A stretch of DNA of 64,000 nt. It comes from Rhyacichthys aspro (lineage: Eukaryota > Chordata > Actinopteri > Gobiiformes > Rhyacichthyidae). Of the stretch, positions 38,401-51,850 are shown one piece after another (the first letter of the stretch is position 1; each line of letters opens with the position of its first letter). The stretch lies in NCBI GenBank assembly GCA_036850595.1, contig CM072165.1, forward strand, positions 10,240,109-10,304,108, given 5' to 3'. Under the pieces are notes generated by a model. That model was not told the origin of the DNA. It did no database searches and saw only the letters and a list, made by a program, of their open reading frames with translations. The translations under genes and the position numbers were made by a program.

Positions 38401-38883
38401 TTTGTAGTGCTTATCAACAGCTCCTCTGAAGCACTAATGAGCTCAGTATTTCCTAGAACCACAGTTGGGAAGAGTGGTATTAAAAGTCGACCACAGCCAG
38501 GGCTAAAAACTAGCTGAAAATGTTCCCCATGTGTCTCCAGTGAACTCAAACAGACCTGCGGAGAAGCCATTTCCACTCAGGAATGTTTATGAGCAGTCAT
38601 GTATTCCCACACGGGCCTAAGTAGCTCTTCCCATGATTTGTTGCATATGACCCTGAATTAAACCATCGACGACCGAACCATCAATCTTCAGTTTCTAATG
38701 TGTCCATAATAAATCCACAGTGTATGGCGTGGTAACGTTTGCATCTCTGTGTAAGACATTTACATTGTGGAAAGTGTGACTTCCAAAAGCTGATGTCAGG
38801 GTTAGGTTTGATGGCCTGTAAATGTTTTAGTGGTGTTATAAAAAGCTTAAACACAAACAGATGGACATACATTGTATACAGCC
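35457..38883. other. AT-rich spacer between acox3 and htra3
   Basis: The two genes converge on this spacer. No exon was recognised. The segment near 36241-36360 (ctagagtggctagcctcgag...) has the look of a dispersed repeat but was not identified. Confidence 0.5.
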
Positions 38884-39340
38884 GTGTTAATTTTGACAGC
38901 AAATTTTGATTTAGTTTTAGTCTTTTGGCTAAAGTCCTATTTAGTTCTAGTGATAATTTAGTCAACTAATCCTTATTGGTTTTAGTCTAGGCTTAGTCGA
39001 CTAAATATCATTAGTTTAATCATTTAGTCTATATCTACAATAGATTTACTCAACATTTTTTTTCAAGTTTTTTTAAATTTTTACCTGAATGAAATGAAAC
39101 TACCACTAACCTGTTACGGCATGTGTTGAGGTCCCAAGTGTTAACATTGTTTGTGATTTAAAAGCCGTTCTCTTTTCATCTCCTGTCATCTTCCAGTGGC
39201 TAACAATGTTTACGTGACTTCTAATTGGATCTTGTCTCAACTCGTCCCGCCTCCTCCTCCTTTTCCTTTTGATTGGACTTTGTCTCTGTCTGTTCATTTT
39301 CGATTTTATTCGTTGACAAAAGTGTCAGTACATCTAGAGT
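38884..39340. repeat. Teleost interspersed repeat ('tttagtt/ttagtc' type)
   Basis: It begins near gtgttaattttgacagcaaa, continues with repeated ttttagtc/ttagtcgact words and ends near attcgttgacaaaagtgtca. I recognise this combination as a common dispersed repeat of fish genomes, probably a non-autonomous DNA element. The ends tgacag.../...aaaagtgtca are roughly inverted. Boundaries are approximate. Confidence 0.5.
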
Positions 39341-39351
39341 TTTACGTTCTC

Positions 39352-39603
39352 AAAGGTTCAATGTGTAAATAAAATATTGGACAATGCAGTTGAACTGAAT
39401 GAAAAACACCAGTCAAACCTGTTTTAGTAGTGTATAATCACATTTGAAAACACACACATTTGTTATTCTTAGCAATGAACAAGAATGTCATCTTGTTTCT
39501 GTTTTTTCAAAGAAAACTCATCAGAGACAAAAACATGTTCCTCTAAGGCTCCCGTAGGTCACATGCTCTTGAAAGGAAAAAAAACGACACTTTCCACCTT
39601 TAA
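39352..39603. repeat. Another copy of the 18.2-kb MITE-like family
   Basis: The left end aaaggttcaatgtgtaaat and right end ctttccacctttaa are weakly inverted. The internal phrase ctaaggctcccgtaggtcac corresponds to the family core. It lies just downstream of the htra3 polyadenylation signal. Confidence 0.4.
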
Positions 39604-39685
39604 GGCAATACAGTACATTGATATGCAACTTTTTAAGAATTACAAAATACTGTATATGTAAGCTTGTACTTTTCATGTGCACAGA

Positions 39686-39691
39686 TTTATT
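39686..39691 (-). terminator. htra3: Candidate htra3 polyadenylation signal
   Basis: AATAAA on the minus strand, about 310 bases after the htra3 stop codon. It is a canonical hexamer at a plausible distance; other sites are possible. Confidence 0.5.
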
Positions 39692-40000
39692 GAAGAAAAG
39701 CATGTACCGTATTTAAAGTGAGATAAATATTCAACATATTAAACATAAGATAAAGGGCTTTGGTTTGGATACACAGTCCCTGTCAAAACAACAATGCTCC
39801 TCATCGAGAAGTGTCACGAATGTCCTGGTGGATTGTGGGTAACTTTTTCTTCTCTGGTACCGTGTGCACATGTCTCCCCACTGAGCTTGTAAACAGTTAG
39901 TTCAGTTTGTCCACACAGGGACGGTCCTGTCGGGTTAAAGCCTGCTCCTGTGCAGAGCTCCAGGCCTCCGACGTTGGTCTAAACCACAACAGTAACTGCT

Positions 40001-43000
40001 CTACTGCATGATCACGTCAGGTTCGATGTTAAACAGTAGGTCGTCGTTGCCCCGCCGGACCTCCAGCAGCAGGGCTGTCTCCTCTTGCAACGCCCCCTGG
40101 AGGTCAGCAGTGGTCAGGAGAGGTTTACCGTTCAGTTTGACCAGAATGTCTCCATCTTTGATGCCACCTCTGGTAAAAAACAAAGAACAGAACACGTGAA
40201 GCTTCCAGTTTAATTCAATTATATAATAGCCAGCAAAAAAAAAAAAAAAAAAGACTGAGGCCTACTTCTGAGCTGGTGAGTGAGGAACCACCTCGTGCAC
40301 GAAGATCCCACTGGTGACATCAGGGAAGTCTGGATTCTGCTGTTTTAGCTCGTCGATTAACCTGCCACAAATATTCAACAGCATACACACATCAGTATTT
40401 TTATATGGGGAAAATTTTCGAAAATGTGAGAAAAACATGTTGGACTTAAATTCCCATTGCATGTTCTTAAAACTTTTAAATGGCTGCCTTTTAAAGATTA
40501 ATTTAGCAAAATAGTAAAATAATAATACTTGTATTTAATGCCTTCCTTGGACATTCCTTTAAACAGAAGGACTGTAATTAGGGTCAAACACAGAAATGCA
40601 GCTGTAGCTCCAAGGCTGCTGTGACAGTAAGGGATCTGCCCACTGTCAATAGATGTGTTACAGCCTGCACCATTAAAAGTCCTTTGTGAGACAATATATT
40701 CTCAGTTTATCGCAGTTAATTGCATATTACACCTACAATTAACTCAACAGGTTTTGTAACAATGAAAGACAAGACTCTTTTAGGTTTTGTTTAACCTTCT
40801 AACTTGGAATATCTAGGGGAGTTGGGGTTTTTTTTTCACCCCCTAAATACCTTCAGTTGCAAAATCTACAAGTAGCTTAAACCTAATAACCTAATAAAAC
40901 AATATGTGAAGTCTATAGCTTTTTCACTTAAGTATTAACTGTGTCTGACCTATATTTTTCTAGATTTAGAGTGCTCTACTAATCTGCATTACAAAAAAGG
41001 CTGCTTATAGATCATATGCATTATTATACAAGAACTAAATGGGACATAGCCTACTTTATTCATAGGTATTCATGTGGTATTTAAACAGACTACATAATAT
41101 AAAGGGGATAACATTACTAGACTCTTAAACTTGTCTGTGTACATATATCAATATATTTCAGCTTATTTACATGGCAAATAAATGGATTTCTTGTATGTTA
41201 ATGTGTCTACATTGTTGTAATGACATTGGCTCATAAAGGGCCCATAAAGAACAATGCTCATCTGTGTTCTCAAATACAAACTTGTACAAATAAAGTCACC
41301 TTCTTCCTCAAAATCAAGCAAAAATAAAAGTCACATGATGCACATTATAGTTAAAGCCTGGTGTAAATTGAGCCTTACGTTGGTGTGATGGTCAACATGC
41401 GTATTCCAATGAATCGCTTCTTTATCGGCCTCGTATCTAAAAAACAAACAAACAGTTGGTTAAATGTTTAGGTTCAGTTACTGTAGGTATTAATGTTAAC
41501 TCACCTTTGCTGTTTTTATCTAGGGAGTCATTAAGGAATCGAGTGATCCTGTCAGAGGGGATGGCGAAGGAGATCCCGGCTGCAACTTTCAGTGTGTTGA
41601 TGCCAATTACTTCCCCATCCTGTAACAATATCTAATTTAACCAATACCATCTAATAGAGGAAGAAGGTAAGACAAATAGAAGCTCACCAAATTGACGAGA
41701 GGTCCTCCAGAATTCCCATACTGTAAAACAAACAGTTCCAACAACTTAACAATCACATAAACCACATATTTACACACTCTGTACCCTTCTAACAGCTCTT
41801 ACATTGATAATGGCGTCGGTCTGAATGTAGTCCATGTCCGAGTCCCTGAGTCCCAGCTCTTTGCCGTCTCGCTGGGCCGTGCTGACGATGCCGGTGGTGA
41901 CGGTGTTCTGCAGAGCGAAGGGGCTGCCGATGGCCACCACGAACTCCCCGGGCCTCAGGTCGGCGCTGTGGCCCAGGAACAGGATCTGGAGTTTGGACTG
42001 TCAGCAAAGAAGAGCCAGAGTTAAGTCAAGTAGTCGCTGCAGAACTGTGTGTCGTCTATAAACCACTAAGAAATGTCTCAACGCGGGGAGACGGGATAAA
42101 CAGTAGGAAAAGAAGAATGTTGCGTTTATTGACCTTGTTTGTTAGCTATCAGAACTCCAACACAGATGTTTGTTCTCACACTTTTTTCAGTGACTCATCT
42201 CTTCACCAGATTTCTTACACTTTCATTATTTTACTTCTATAAGCACAGGTCAAACAGCATCAGATATAAAACTATATATTCCATATTATTTAATTACTCC
42301 AACTATATATTAAAGTGTGGAAAATACAATGGGAGAATGTAAAGGCCTTGTAGCACCAAACCAGAACTAAACAAGGTCTAAACAGAACTAAACCTCTCTA
42401 AATCAGGACTAAACAAGGCTAAAAGTAGCTGGAAATGGATTTGTATTAATATGGCCTTACTTCCATTGTGTTTAGGATGGATTTGATAATAAAAAAGTCC
42501 TGACATAACTTTAAAAATCATCCTCTCAACATAAACATTCAACATTTCAACTTAAGCATTCAACATTTTAGCTTAATCAACATATCAACTTAAACATTCA
42601 GCATTTCAGCTTAATCAACATATCAACTTAAACATTCAACATTTCAGCTTAATCAACATATCAACTTAAACATTCAACATTTCAGCTTAATCAACATATC
42701 AACTTAAACATTCAACATTTCAGCTTAATCAACATATCAACTTAAACATTCAACATTTCAGCTTAATCAACATATCAACTTAAGCATTCAACATTTCAGC
42801 TTAATCAACATCTCAGCTACCATTCAACAACATAACATAAACATAAAAAAATTCAACTTTAAAAATCAAGATCTCATCTAACATTCAACATTTTATATCC
42901 ACTAGTATTGTTATCATTTTCTATTGAACATAATAAACATAGCATATAGCTCATAAAGTAGCTAACATTCACCGCTATGTCCCTTTAAATGTTTCATTAT

Positions 43001-46000
43001 TTAAACATATTAATAAATAAATGTTACGAAATGTCTGGAGTCCTAATTCCTGGCACGGTAACCTACATTTCATTGGTAAATCCAACTGTTATTGAGAAAT
43101 TTTGAAATTGTGAATACGTTTGCAATAAAAATCCTCATAATGTAATCCCATAATAATGTGTTTTAGTTTTGATGGACAGTCTCTGGTCTTTGTAACGTTG
43201 AACAGAATTGTTTATGTGATAGCTATGCCTGACAATGCAATAGTTGAACACACATTATTTGTAAAAGTAAGCCGAGGGAGACATTGGAGAAGTGTGAGTT
43301 ATTGAAGCTGGGAGTGTCCTGAGTAGAAACACATGCTGACTGGACGTCTGTGACAGTCACTGGGCTTTCTTTAAGGTGGAGGGCTGTGGATTCTGTTATT
43401 CTTTCTCTCTCACTCCTCCCTGTCCTGGCCCCGGTCCCAGTCCTCCCAGGTCTAACACGCTAAGGTCAACCCCGGGTCACACAGGACTTCACATCCCTGC
43501 CGATGTTGTCTTTTACCGACAGTGTCTAAACCTACAGCAGGGACTGAGAACATATGAGTGTGTTTCTTATTTGGCAGCAGTCATGCATCATGAGTCAAAT
43601 CTGATCTACATTTGTTTTTGCGTTTGGGGGAGGTTCCCTTTCACTGAAACAAGTTGTTCCTTAAAATGCAATAGATCATGGTGAGCTCAGTTTTGGTCTG
43701 AAGTATTTGATGGTTGAAGTAATTGAGTCAAAACACATGATTTTTTGAGAGAAAAAAACACGAGTCTTCACTAACCTTAGCAAGAAATATAATTAAAAAA
43801 GCATAACATTCAGCAGATATAAGGAAGCACATGTCTTAAAAGTACTAAGGCATAAAATAAAATAAAATAAAATAAATGTGCATAACTCTGGATCCTTTGT
43901 AGCCTTTCTCCACTGTAGCCTAAATGCTCATAAAAACAGAGCAGTTAAATATCACTCACTGACAGCACACACAATCAGCCGGTATTAAATCTGAACAAAA
44001 TCATCTTGTTTATGCATAATGTGCAATTTTTGGCTAATGTCTTTTAAAAATGTATTGTAGTCTGCCATTAAATGCTGTCTCCATTAACATTTTGATACTT
44101 TATTGTATCATTATTGTATGTATGATTATAGTGTATATTGTAACATTAAAATAGGAGTCATAGTCATCTGTTGTACATTATAACTGTATTATAAGTATAT
44201 GAGGGCTCACCTGAGGGTTAATTTTGATGGTTGCAATGTCAGACTTCTTGTCTATGTCTTTAATACTGGCTTCATATACATCTCCATTATGCATCTGGAC
44301 CTTCAGGAGAGAGCAAATGTAGATGATAGTTTATTTCATTCAACACATATGCACTGCCTTTGGAGCTGCAATAAAGACATCAAGCAAGAAAGAACCTATA
44401 GTGAGTGAGGTCACGGAGGAACCTTTCTGTTAAGACTCCTTCAGAATAGACCACCAGACTAGTCTTGTTGTATTACTGAGGGTGGAGCTCTCACAGTAGA
44501 TTTACGCACGAGACATGTTCCTAATGACGGATAGTACTGCACTCCAAGGAGTACTCAGTGACAACGGCGTAGAGTAATAGGCAGCAGTTGCAATTCAAAT
44601 ATTTTTACGTCACAAGAACATATAAAAGCGTTAAATAGAAGATATTACGGTACCTTGAGGTGCTGCTGACCGCTCACTGGTGTGGTGCTGGACACGACAT
44701 GGGCATTGGTCACGATCAGACCGTTTTCTGACATCACAAATCCCGACCCACTGGCCAGAGGGATGGTCCGCCCGAAAAGAGGGTGCCTTGAAAAGAACAG
44801 GACCGTGAGGGTAGAACATTTTAGACAAGAACAAATCCGAGACAGTAAGGAATCATATGGCTAAAACATGACATGATACAATATTTGTTGCAATTAAAGC
44901 AGTCTTTGCAACTTAGTGACGGTTTGCAATGTACTTTAGATTATTGGTGCAATGTGAAGTTTTTGGTGGTATCTAGAGGTAAACAATTGCAATTTCACAC
45001 CTCTAACCCCTCCTCTCTGCAGCCTGTGAGCACCTACGGTAGCCTGGCTGAAACATGTTATTGTAAATGTAAAAGAGAGGAAATTGGTCTGATAGTTGTT
45101 TCACTTTTTTCATCAAATTTAAGAAAAACACAATCTTTCTTTGATTAATATATTTTATCATTATTGTTTGTCCGCTCTGGGCTGTTACAGGAACAGGAAG
45201 TAAAGGAACTAATAGCTACTTCCACTGTTTGTTTTTTTTTCTTTTTTAACATAAGTAAATGTTCTTCTGAGGAAACACTATTGAAAGCAGTTTTGACTAA
45301 TGTGCTCTGTTTGGCTCAACTGTACACAACTGTATTTTAATATGGTATACTCTATGAATAAAAGAACTTGATACACATACCTTAAAAAGAGCTCGATGTG
45401 GACGACAGCCGGAGCGATCTTCTCCACCACGTCAGCGATGAAGTTGAACTTGTACCGAGGACTGGACACATGTGAGGGATCTATACTGGCAAAAAGAATG
45501 GTGTATTTTAATAACTCCTAATTCTCAAACCTGGATCTTGAATCATAACATTTAAATGTCAGACATAGGGATTAAGCGCCACTTTTCTCGGGTGTACCCT
45601 CCAGGCCACCACCCTGTTGTATAAAATGAATGAATAACTGTATAACACTTAATCATGTCGAATGAGGTTATTCCGCAAACCAAATCCATCAGGATCTGGC
45701 TTTGGATAAATGGGATCATAAAGAACATCCATGTAAGGTGGTCAAAAACAGAGAGACTTTGATATAAATATAAAAAACTACAAATCTGCATGATGTCTGC
45801 CAACGCTGGAAAATCAAACATCTAGAAGAGTAAATCCTGTCTGAGGAGAGCGAAACATTCCTTAAGAGGTAACATAAAGGGGTCTAGAAGTAGGCAAATG
45901 GATGGAGTCTTGTACCTTAAACCAGATGTGTACTTAATAAACGTCAGAAAACAGGGAAACCATGACCTGGATGAACGAGAAACTCCAAACTAGACATGGA

Positions 46001-49000
46001 ACAATGCATAAAAACCACTAACAGTCAAATAAAATCAAAATATAATAAATAATAAATTAATTAAAGTAAAATACACTCCACTGTCAAAAGTTTGGTGCAT
46101 TTTTGGTGGCATCTGGTAGTGGCAAAACTCTTTGGTTTTTGGTTGCAATTTACCGTAATTAGGTAGTTAGCCATAACCCTAACTCGAGGCAATCATAGCA
46201 GCTTTTGGGAAAACAACAAACCTCTATGAAGGTGTTGAGGTGAAGAGTTGTTTGGCTTTTTCTGTTTTCAGTTTTAACTTACAGAACTGCACTCCTTTTT
46301 AAAATATTGGAAAAAAAGTGATTGATAATTTGGATTAAAACTGAATGGGAGCAAACGTGGACCCTTGTGGCACTCCGTCAAGGTTTTGGTAGATGATGCA
46401 AAGCAAAGCAAATCCACATCAGTGCTAGCTTCAGACAGTTTAATGCATTCAAATGACACAGGTCGGGTCTGAAATACGGCGGTACAAATGGAAAATCACG
46501 TTGCATTTGAAAAGCCTGTAATAACGCTCTTTGGTGTAATCTCTACAGCTGGGCTTTCTGCCGCTGAGCCAAACTCCTCTGAGGAAAATGTGGTTTGTTA
46601 TTTCAAGTCTGAAAGAGGTTCTCGAATAACAGGCAAAGTGCAACCCTGCGCCGAGGCCCGCTGAAGCGTCCTGAGAAACGACGAGATGGAATTATAGCCT
46701 CTGTCAGATACAATAATGCTCCAAAGTGCAAGTTTTGCGAGCATCCAGACCGGTAAAACTTCGATGAAATTCATTAAGATGAGCGGGTTGATAGATAACA
46801 CAGACTATTCTTGTACCGACTGCTAAACTCATCACTGTCTCCACACTGGGGGCTACAACCATCCGCTCACATTTACACAGCGAGCGCTATCTGCAGAGGA
46901 AACAGGAAGTCCCTACAGCCGGTTGTGGCAGACTATTTCAATTGCCTTTGAACACAAACCCCTTTATTTTGTCTGGGTTCAAGCGGCGGTGTGGCTGGCA
47001 CTCACACACACACATAGTCAGTGGAGCGGTACCTTCCAAAGGGTGGAGTGAACTAAAAATACATGGCTGACTGACCTACAAGTGCCTCCTCCCAAATTTG
47101 TTGTGGTAAATTATCCATCATGTCCTTTTAGATTAGAGCGAAGGCAGGCTCTTTTTTCTGCGACTTCAACAGAAATGCGGATTGTGCACATGCAGTGGAA
47201 CATTAGAAACGAAGGCAAAACCAAGAAGATTATACCGTCTGAAGTAACAGAAAAACGCCTGAGATAAATATTAAAGTGTAACATAGGCTTAGCACCAAAA
47301 GCTGTCGGAAACATACATATACGTACACATCTCTTAAAGGAAAATGCAAGTATATTAGTAGATGTGATTCTATTAGACACACTTCAGAATGTCAAGAGTG
47401 CACTTACAGTTTGGAGAGGCAGACAGGAGCAATGCAATCACACTGTGCTATTGTAAAACACTGCGGCTATGTACATTTTGATGCTTTAATGACTACGTGA
47501 TAAAAAAAAATAAACAAAAAATGGAGCAAGAGTCAGTCAGTGTCTTGGGAACAAAAGAGTTTGGAAAAAGAGGACAACTCAGTTTCAGTGCAGTACCACT
47601 ACTCCAATGTCTGTTTAAATGTATAGTTGAATATATGTCTTGAGAAATGGCCGCTGCCTCATTAAAGTGTTTGTGTTGCGTCCAGCTTAGTATACGATGA
47701 AAGAATGCACGCAAATATCTTTTATATAACACTAACTTGCACTAAAAGAGGAAGAATGGAAGTTTCGAAGCCTTGTTAGTTATAGAAGTTGCAACCATTC
47801 AAAACACAAAGCATGGACTATCCTTTTAAGTGTCCGTCTTTAACTGTTTTCCGCAAAGTATCTGATGTCTCTAAGGAAAAGCTCCCGAAACAGGAAGTCA
47901 TTTGTTAAAAGCCCAGACAGCAACGTTCATTTTCCTCGAGTGTCGACCCTTTGACCTTTACATCCTTCCTTTAGTACATTTTGCACAATTACACTCCTCG
48001 TTGTCACTGTATCGGTTAATTCCACTTGAACCATGGCGTGCCTTATTTCACAGTGCACTGGAATGACCCGCGCTGAGTCACCGAAAGGGTTTCAGACTGA
48101 AAGCCCTCAGCACTATTTGGAACAGCGTGTTGTGCGCCTGGCTGCAGTCTGGATAAACACTTCCTCCGAGGTGTCCCACTTTTACAGACGGCTGTAAACT
48201 CGCCGAGCAACAGAGTGAGTGGGAAGGAGAGGGCCTGCACTAGCAAAACACAGGTGATGTTTTTGTACAGTAACTTGTTATTTTTAATGGCCGGGAAAGT
48301 GTAAGCTTTAAACAGGACGGGAGCTTTTATACGGTTACACAGAGAAACACAATACACAAAGGTGCTTTTATTGTGTGGCGAGCTTTTTCTATGGGAACTT
48401 AAACTAGGACATGCACAAGAAATCAGTTTTTTGCAGACAAATTAACAGTTATACTCCATGCACTGAAATCCAGTTGAAATTTCTTTTTAGAGCAAGGTTT
48501 ATATTGACTTTACATTATATTTGCACTGTAAAAAAACAGACACGTTTATAGTAAATAACAAGAGGCAGTGGTTGGCAGTTTTTCCAACATAAATAATAAA
48601 GAATAATAGAGAGGGATCATTTAACTGTTGGTATTAGTTTGGAGATTCTGATCGAAGCAGTGGAGCAACACAACAGGACGGATGCTATCCTGAACAACAT
48701 GGACCATGCCCTGCACTCTGTTTTTGAACAACAGAGAGCAGAATCAATCAGTCTGAATCAATTCATTTGCTTTTGAATGTATTTAAATAGAGCTAACAAC
48801 TGAATTTCCCCCTGGAGACTCATAAGTTGATTAATAATAAAGATTTCTATAAAGAAACTGTAAATTTAAAAGCTTTTTTATGGCACAAAGAAAAAACAAC
48901 ATGCCATAGAGATATAAAAGTATAGTGATAGTATAGTATGTTTTTTACTATAAATATCTGATAATTGTAAAATAATAAACCAAATTTGTGCTAAAGTGCT

Positions 49001-51495
49001 AATTTGTTTTCCTATTAATGTTACTAAAAAGTTGCATTCTGTGTGATTTTACTACATAGTACAATATTCTGCAAAAAAAAAACATTTCACTGTGAATATT
49101 ACTATGTCACTTTTTAACAGTATTAGAGATGGTATATACGCCTTTGGTGCAGCAGATTGGGGGTTCAAATCCCCTGAGGAGTGACTCCAGCCACAATCAG
49201 TCATACCTTTGTGCCAGTCCCAAGCCCGGGTAAATAAACTTCACTTTGGCTTCACTTACTGTTGGAGATAGTGTATAGATCTATGTTTAAAAAAAATGTT
49301 TATGTCTATCTTACTCTAGATTTGTATAAACAGTGCTTTTGCGTCTACCCACTTGTGGTCACTCTGGAGACAATGCTCTCACTGTATTTTGGTGCCATTT
49401 ACTTCATGTCTCCTCTGCACTTATTAGACAGGAAGGTCACGTAGACACAATTATAATTCATAACACCGTCTGTCTGTCTGTGTGGCTGCTATGACTAATT
49501 TTACCACAAATCTCGCCAAATTTAGCACCGGCACACGTTGCACTCCAGGCCTTACAACACTCAGACATGACAACATCCATTTATTAGTATAACTGGATAC
49601 TTTGCCACGTTATTTTTTTTTCACAAATTTGGATGTACACAAAGAGGCAGCTTGGAGGAGTAATGTGACTTATATCTTTATGTCACTCAACCTTTGACCT
49701 TTTACAAAGCTTTCCTCTCCGTCTGCCTTTGAACGCATCTGCTCGACTCTTTTCAATAAACTGTTCGGGTTAAGAGTCGCGCCTTTAAACCTCGTCACAA
49801 AAGCGAGGGTCACATAAAGTGTAGCAGGTGTGTATTTACAGCGACTAGAAGCGCTTTAAAGGGCTTCGGAAGATCAGAACTTACACAATGTTAACGTTTG
49901 CGTCGTCTTTGAAGCCGTTAAAGTCTGTGTTTCTTTAAACGAAGCTCCTGCAACATTTCAAAGTCTGTTTTCGTGCAGGTGTCAGCTGCGTGACAAATGA
50001 CTATTCCAGGTCCCCTTTGAAAAGCTGGGAAATGACCAAATTAAAAGTGCACCTGTCCAGTGTTGGATGTTGTTTTGCATTGATTTAATCCAGTACAAAT
50101 GGTTTGAATCAGGTCAAAAAGATAAAAATTCATGGGGCTGCTTGACCTGGTCTGGAATAAGAACAAGAAAATGGTTCTAATAATTAAACAAAGTCAAATT
50201 CCAAAGTGGCAGAGTTTTTGGGAGTAAATCACATATAAGATAAAAAGCACAAATGATACAGACAAATTAACCAGTTGTGGTCTTGGTGGGTCTTTAGTTA
50301 AAATCCTGAAACAATGAGATATGGTCAAAAATGAGTCTGAGCAATACAGGAATACAGAATTTGCACCAGTTACTACACTGCTGCAGACTCACATGGGACT
50401 ATTATGTCTTCATATTATGTGTCTAAGGTGGATTTAGCAAGATGTGCACTCTCATGAGATGGTAATGTGCCAGGTCAGAGGTCAGAGTTACATAAGAGTA
50501 TCAGACGGGCAAGTGCACCGTGTCAAAAAGAAGCATTATTATTTCTTTTTCATCTGTAAAAACCATTAAAATGACTTTGTAGCTGTTGAGCTGCACTGAA
50601 TACTCACACTTTCCAATTGTGTTTTCCTTTGTTTAGTCTGAGTTTACTCTTTTTTTTTTTTTTTTTTGCCTTTTTTTTTTATAGGATAGACAGGAAACAG
50701 GGTGAAAGAGACAGGAATGACATTGGGTAAATGACCTGGGGAACCCAACCAGGGTCTCTTGAGTAAATAGTGCATGCATGAGGCGCCCATGAGTTTATCT
50801 TAGTTTAGATTTCTTTGAGTTTGTTTAGTTTTGACCCAGTATTGTCCACTGAAGTAAATGGAAGATTCAATTCTACTTTTACAATGTCAAAAGGACTATA
50901 AACATCACAATCTCTATTACAACACTAATATCTATGTTGAATAAATGTAACTGTATTGTCTTTTCACACTGACTAGAACTTATCTGCACCTTTTAGTGAC
51001 ACAGTGTGAACAGAGCCATAGTAATTAGTTGTTTTTGTACACCATGAGCTTTAATGTCTTCTAAATGCCCCTGGAGCCCGTACCTGTGGAGGAGTCACAC
51101 GGTCCCTTCTGCACCTGGTTGATTCCCGTCAGCCCCTGCTGCAGAGCCGTCCTGCTGGCGGCTTTCAACTGACACACGTTGCCGTACGTCTTACCGTCGC
51201 TGCCGCACACCTCGTAGCTGAGTTTGCACTGACAGAAGCCCTTGGAGAGGCGCTTCCCGGCCGGGTGCCTGCACTCCAGCCCGTCCCCGCACGGCAGGTC
51301 GTCCTTGCGCCCGCACGGCTCCCCCTCGGCCTGGGCGCACACCAGACAGCAGTTGCAGCGGTCCGGGACGTACCCCGCGGGGCAGCTGGGGCTCGGGCAG
51401 CTGCTCACATCACAGCGCGCGGGGCACTTGGCTTTGGGCTCCGCGCTGGCACCGCTCTCGAGGTAAAGGAACACAGCGAACAGGACAAAGTGCAT
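40001..51495 (-). CDS. htra3: Serine protease HtrA3 (secreted; IGFBP-Kazal-protease-PDZ)
   Basis: Ten exons on the minus strand: 51495-51084, 45480-45381, 44786-44654, 44300-44211, 41997-41803, 41720-41688, 41619-41505, 41436-41379, 40361-40266, 40169-40001. Phases agree, giving 466 codons (human 453). I chose the internal Met at 51495, not the first Met of the open frame, because it starts a clean signal peptide (residues 1-18, cleaved near SGASA). Next come a Cys-rich IGFBP-like domain (about 24-88), a Kazal-like domain (about 88-134), a trypsin-like protease with an intact triad His200 (NAHVV), Asp236 (SDIAT) and Ser314 (GNSGGP), and a C-terminal PDZ domain (about 365-460). HtrA3 cleaves extracellular matrix and modulates TGF-beta signalling in vertebrates. 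FLRHPLFGR after the Kazal region favours HtrA3 over HtrA1, as do the neighbours. Intron 1 is 5.6 kb and intron 4 carries a minisatellite. Confidence 0.96.
42540..42820 (+). repeat. 38-bp minisatellite (about 7 units)
   Basis: The core atttcagcttaatcaacata recurs every 38 bases (near 42603, 42641, 42679, 42717, 42755, 42793), with less regular units at each end. Middle units are nearly identical. It lies in htra3 intron 4. Units keep their AT-rich composition and show no coding frame. Confidence 0.93.
43852..43876 (+). repeat. (AATAA)n microsatellite
   Basis: About five tandem copies of aaaat in htra3 intron 4. An ordinary simple repeat. Confidence 0.85.
44890..45300. repeat. Diverged copy of the 18.2-kb MITE-like family
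   Basis: Carries the core tgcagcctgtgagcacctac / ggtagcctggctgaaacatg seen in the 18179-18714 element, plus aacaggaagtaaaggaacta, which corresponds to that element's right half. It lies in htra3 intron 2. The ends are unclear. Confidence 0.45.
48653..48760 (+). repeat. Possible LINE-derived coding relic
   Basis: A plus-strand frame reads NRTDAILNNMDHALHSVF and continues briefly to an EQQR motif. It resembles text I recall from the C-terminal part of teleost LINE polyproteins. It is short, with no reverse-transcriptase core nearby, so the assignment is tentative. Confidence 0.3.
49125..49262 (+). mobile_element. tRNA-derived SINE-like copy
   Basis: A B-box-like gggttcaaatcccc follows a tRNA-like head with a degenerate A box. 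The body contains gtgccagtcccaagcccggg and taaata, a phrase I recall from dispersed teleost repeats. Direct repeats were not resolved. It differs from the 18339 SINE family. Confidence 0.55.
50651..50795 (-). mobile_element. tRNA-derived SINE (minus orientation)
   Basis: Read on the minus strand: a B-box-like ggttgggttcccc, then a body with cctgtctctttcaccctg and ttcctgtctatcc, then a poly-A tail (the poly-T at 50651-50680). This is the same family as the SINE at 18339-18495. It lies in htra3 intron 1. Confidence 0.6.
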
Positions 51496-51850
51496 TTTGG
51501 GAGAAGAGCTCCACGGACAGAGGACACAGTGCATCACAAACCCAGCTCTGCTCCGCTCATCGTTAACGTTCAACAGAAATGCATCAAAAACGGAGATCCC
51601 TGAGAAATAAACCTGGAGCCTACAGTGGATCAACTACAGAAGACACTCATAAAGTCTTTTGTGGACCAGACTCTCCGGAGCAGAAGGTCTGGAGTCGGTC
51701 TGAGGTCTGCTGTGATCTGGATGAGAGCTGCTCCAGTCCGGGTCCTGGGTCCTGAGAGGCGGGGGCCACTGTTACCGAGTATGACCTCACGGTGCAACAG
51801 GCTGAGTCACGTGACCGCCAAATACCAACAGATCTGGGACTTACAGTAAA
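51496..51850 (-). promoter_or_regulatory. htra3: htra3 promoter and 5' UTR region
   Basis: The GC- and CpG-rich stretch that covers htra3 exon 1 continues upstream to about 51.85 kb and then falls off sharply to AT-rich DNA. It is the natural promoter/5' UTR of htra3. No TATA box or defined start site was identified. Open frames on the plus strand here are by-products of GC richness. Confidence 0.55.

Larger units (their letters stand above)
45481..51083. other. htra3: htra3 intron 1 (5.6 kb)
   Basis: Intron between the secretory/IGFBP-Kazal exon and the first protease exon. Holds SINE-like copies (49125-49262 and 50651-50795), a possible LINE relic (48653-48760) and AT-rich filler. No coding exon of another gene was seen. 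A promoter here would give a protease-PDZ form without the N-terminal domains, but no such promoter was recognised. Confidence 0.7.

Noticed and set aside
51496..51633. Earlier in-frame Met at 51633 as the htra3 start
   Set aside because: It would put about 46 residues before the signal peptide; the Met at 51495 begins directly with a typical secretory signal.
51242..51849. Plus-strand open frames of 74-112 codons opposite htra3 exon 1
   Set aside because: Antisense of a GC-rich coding exon and its promoter, with no independent signal.
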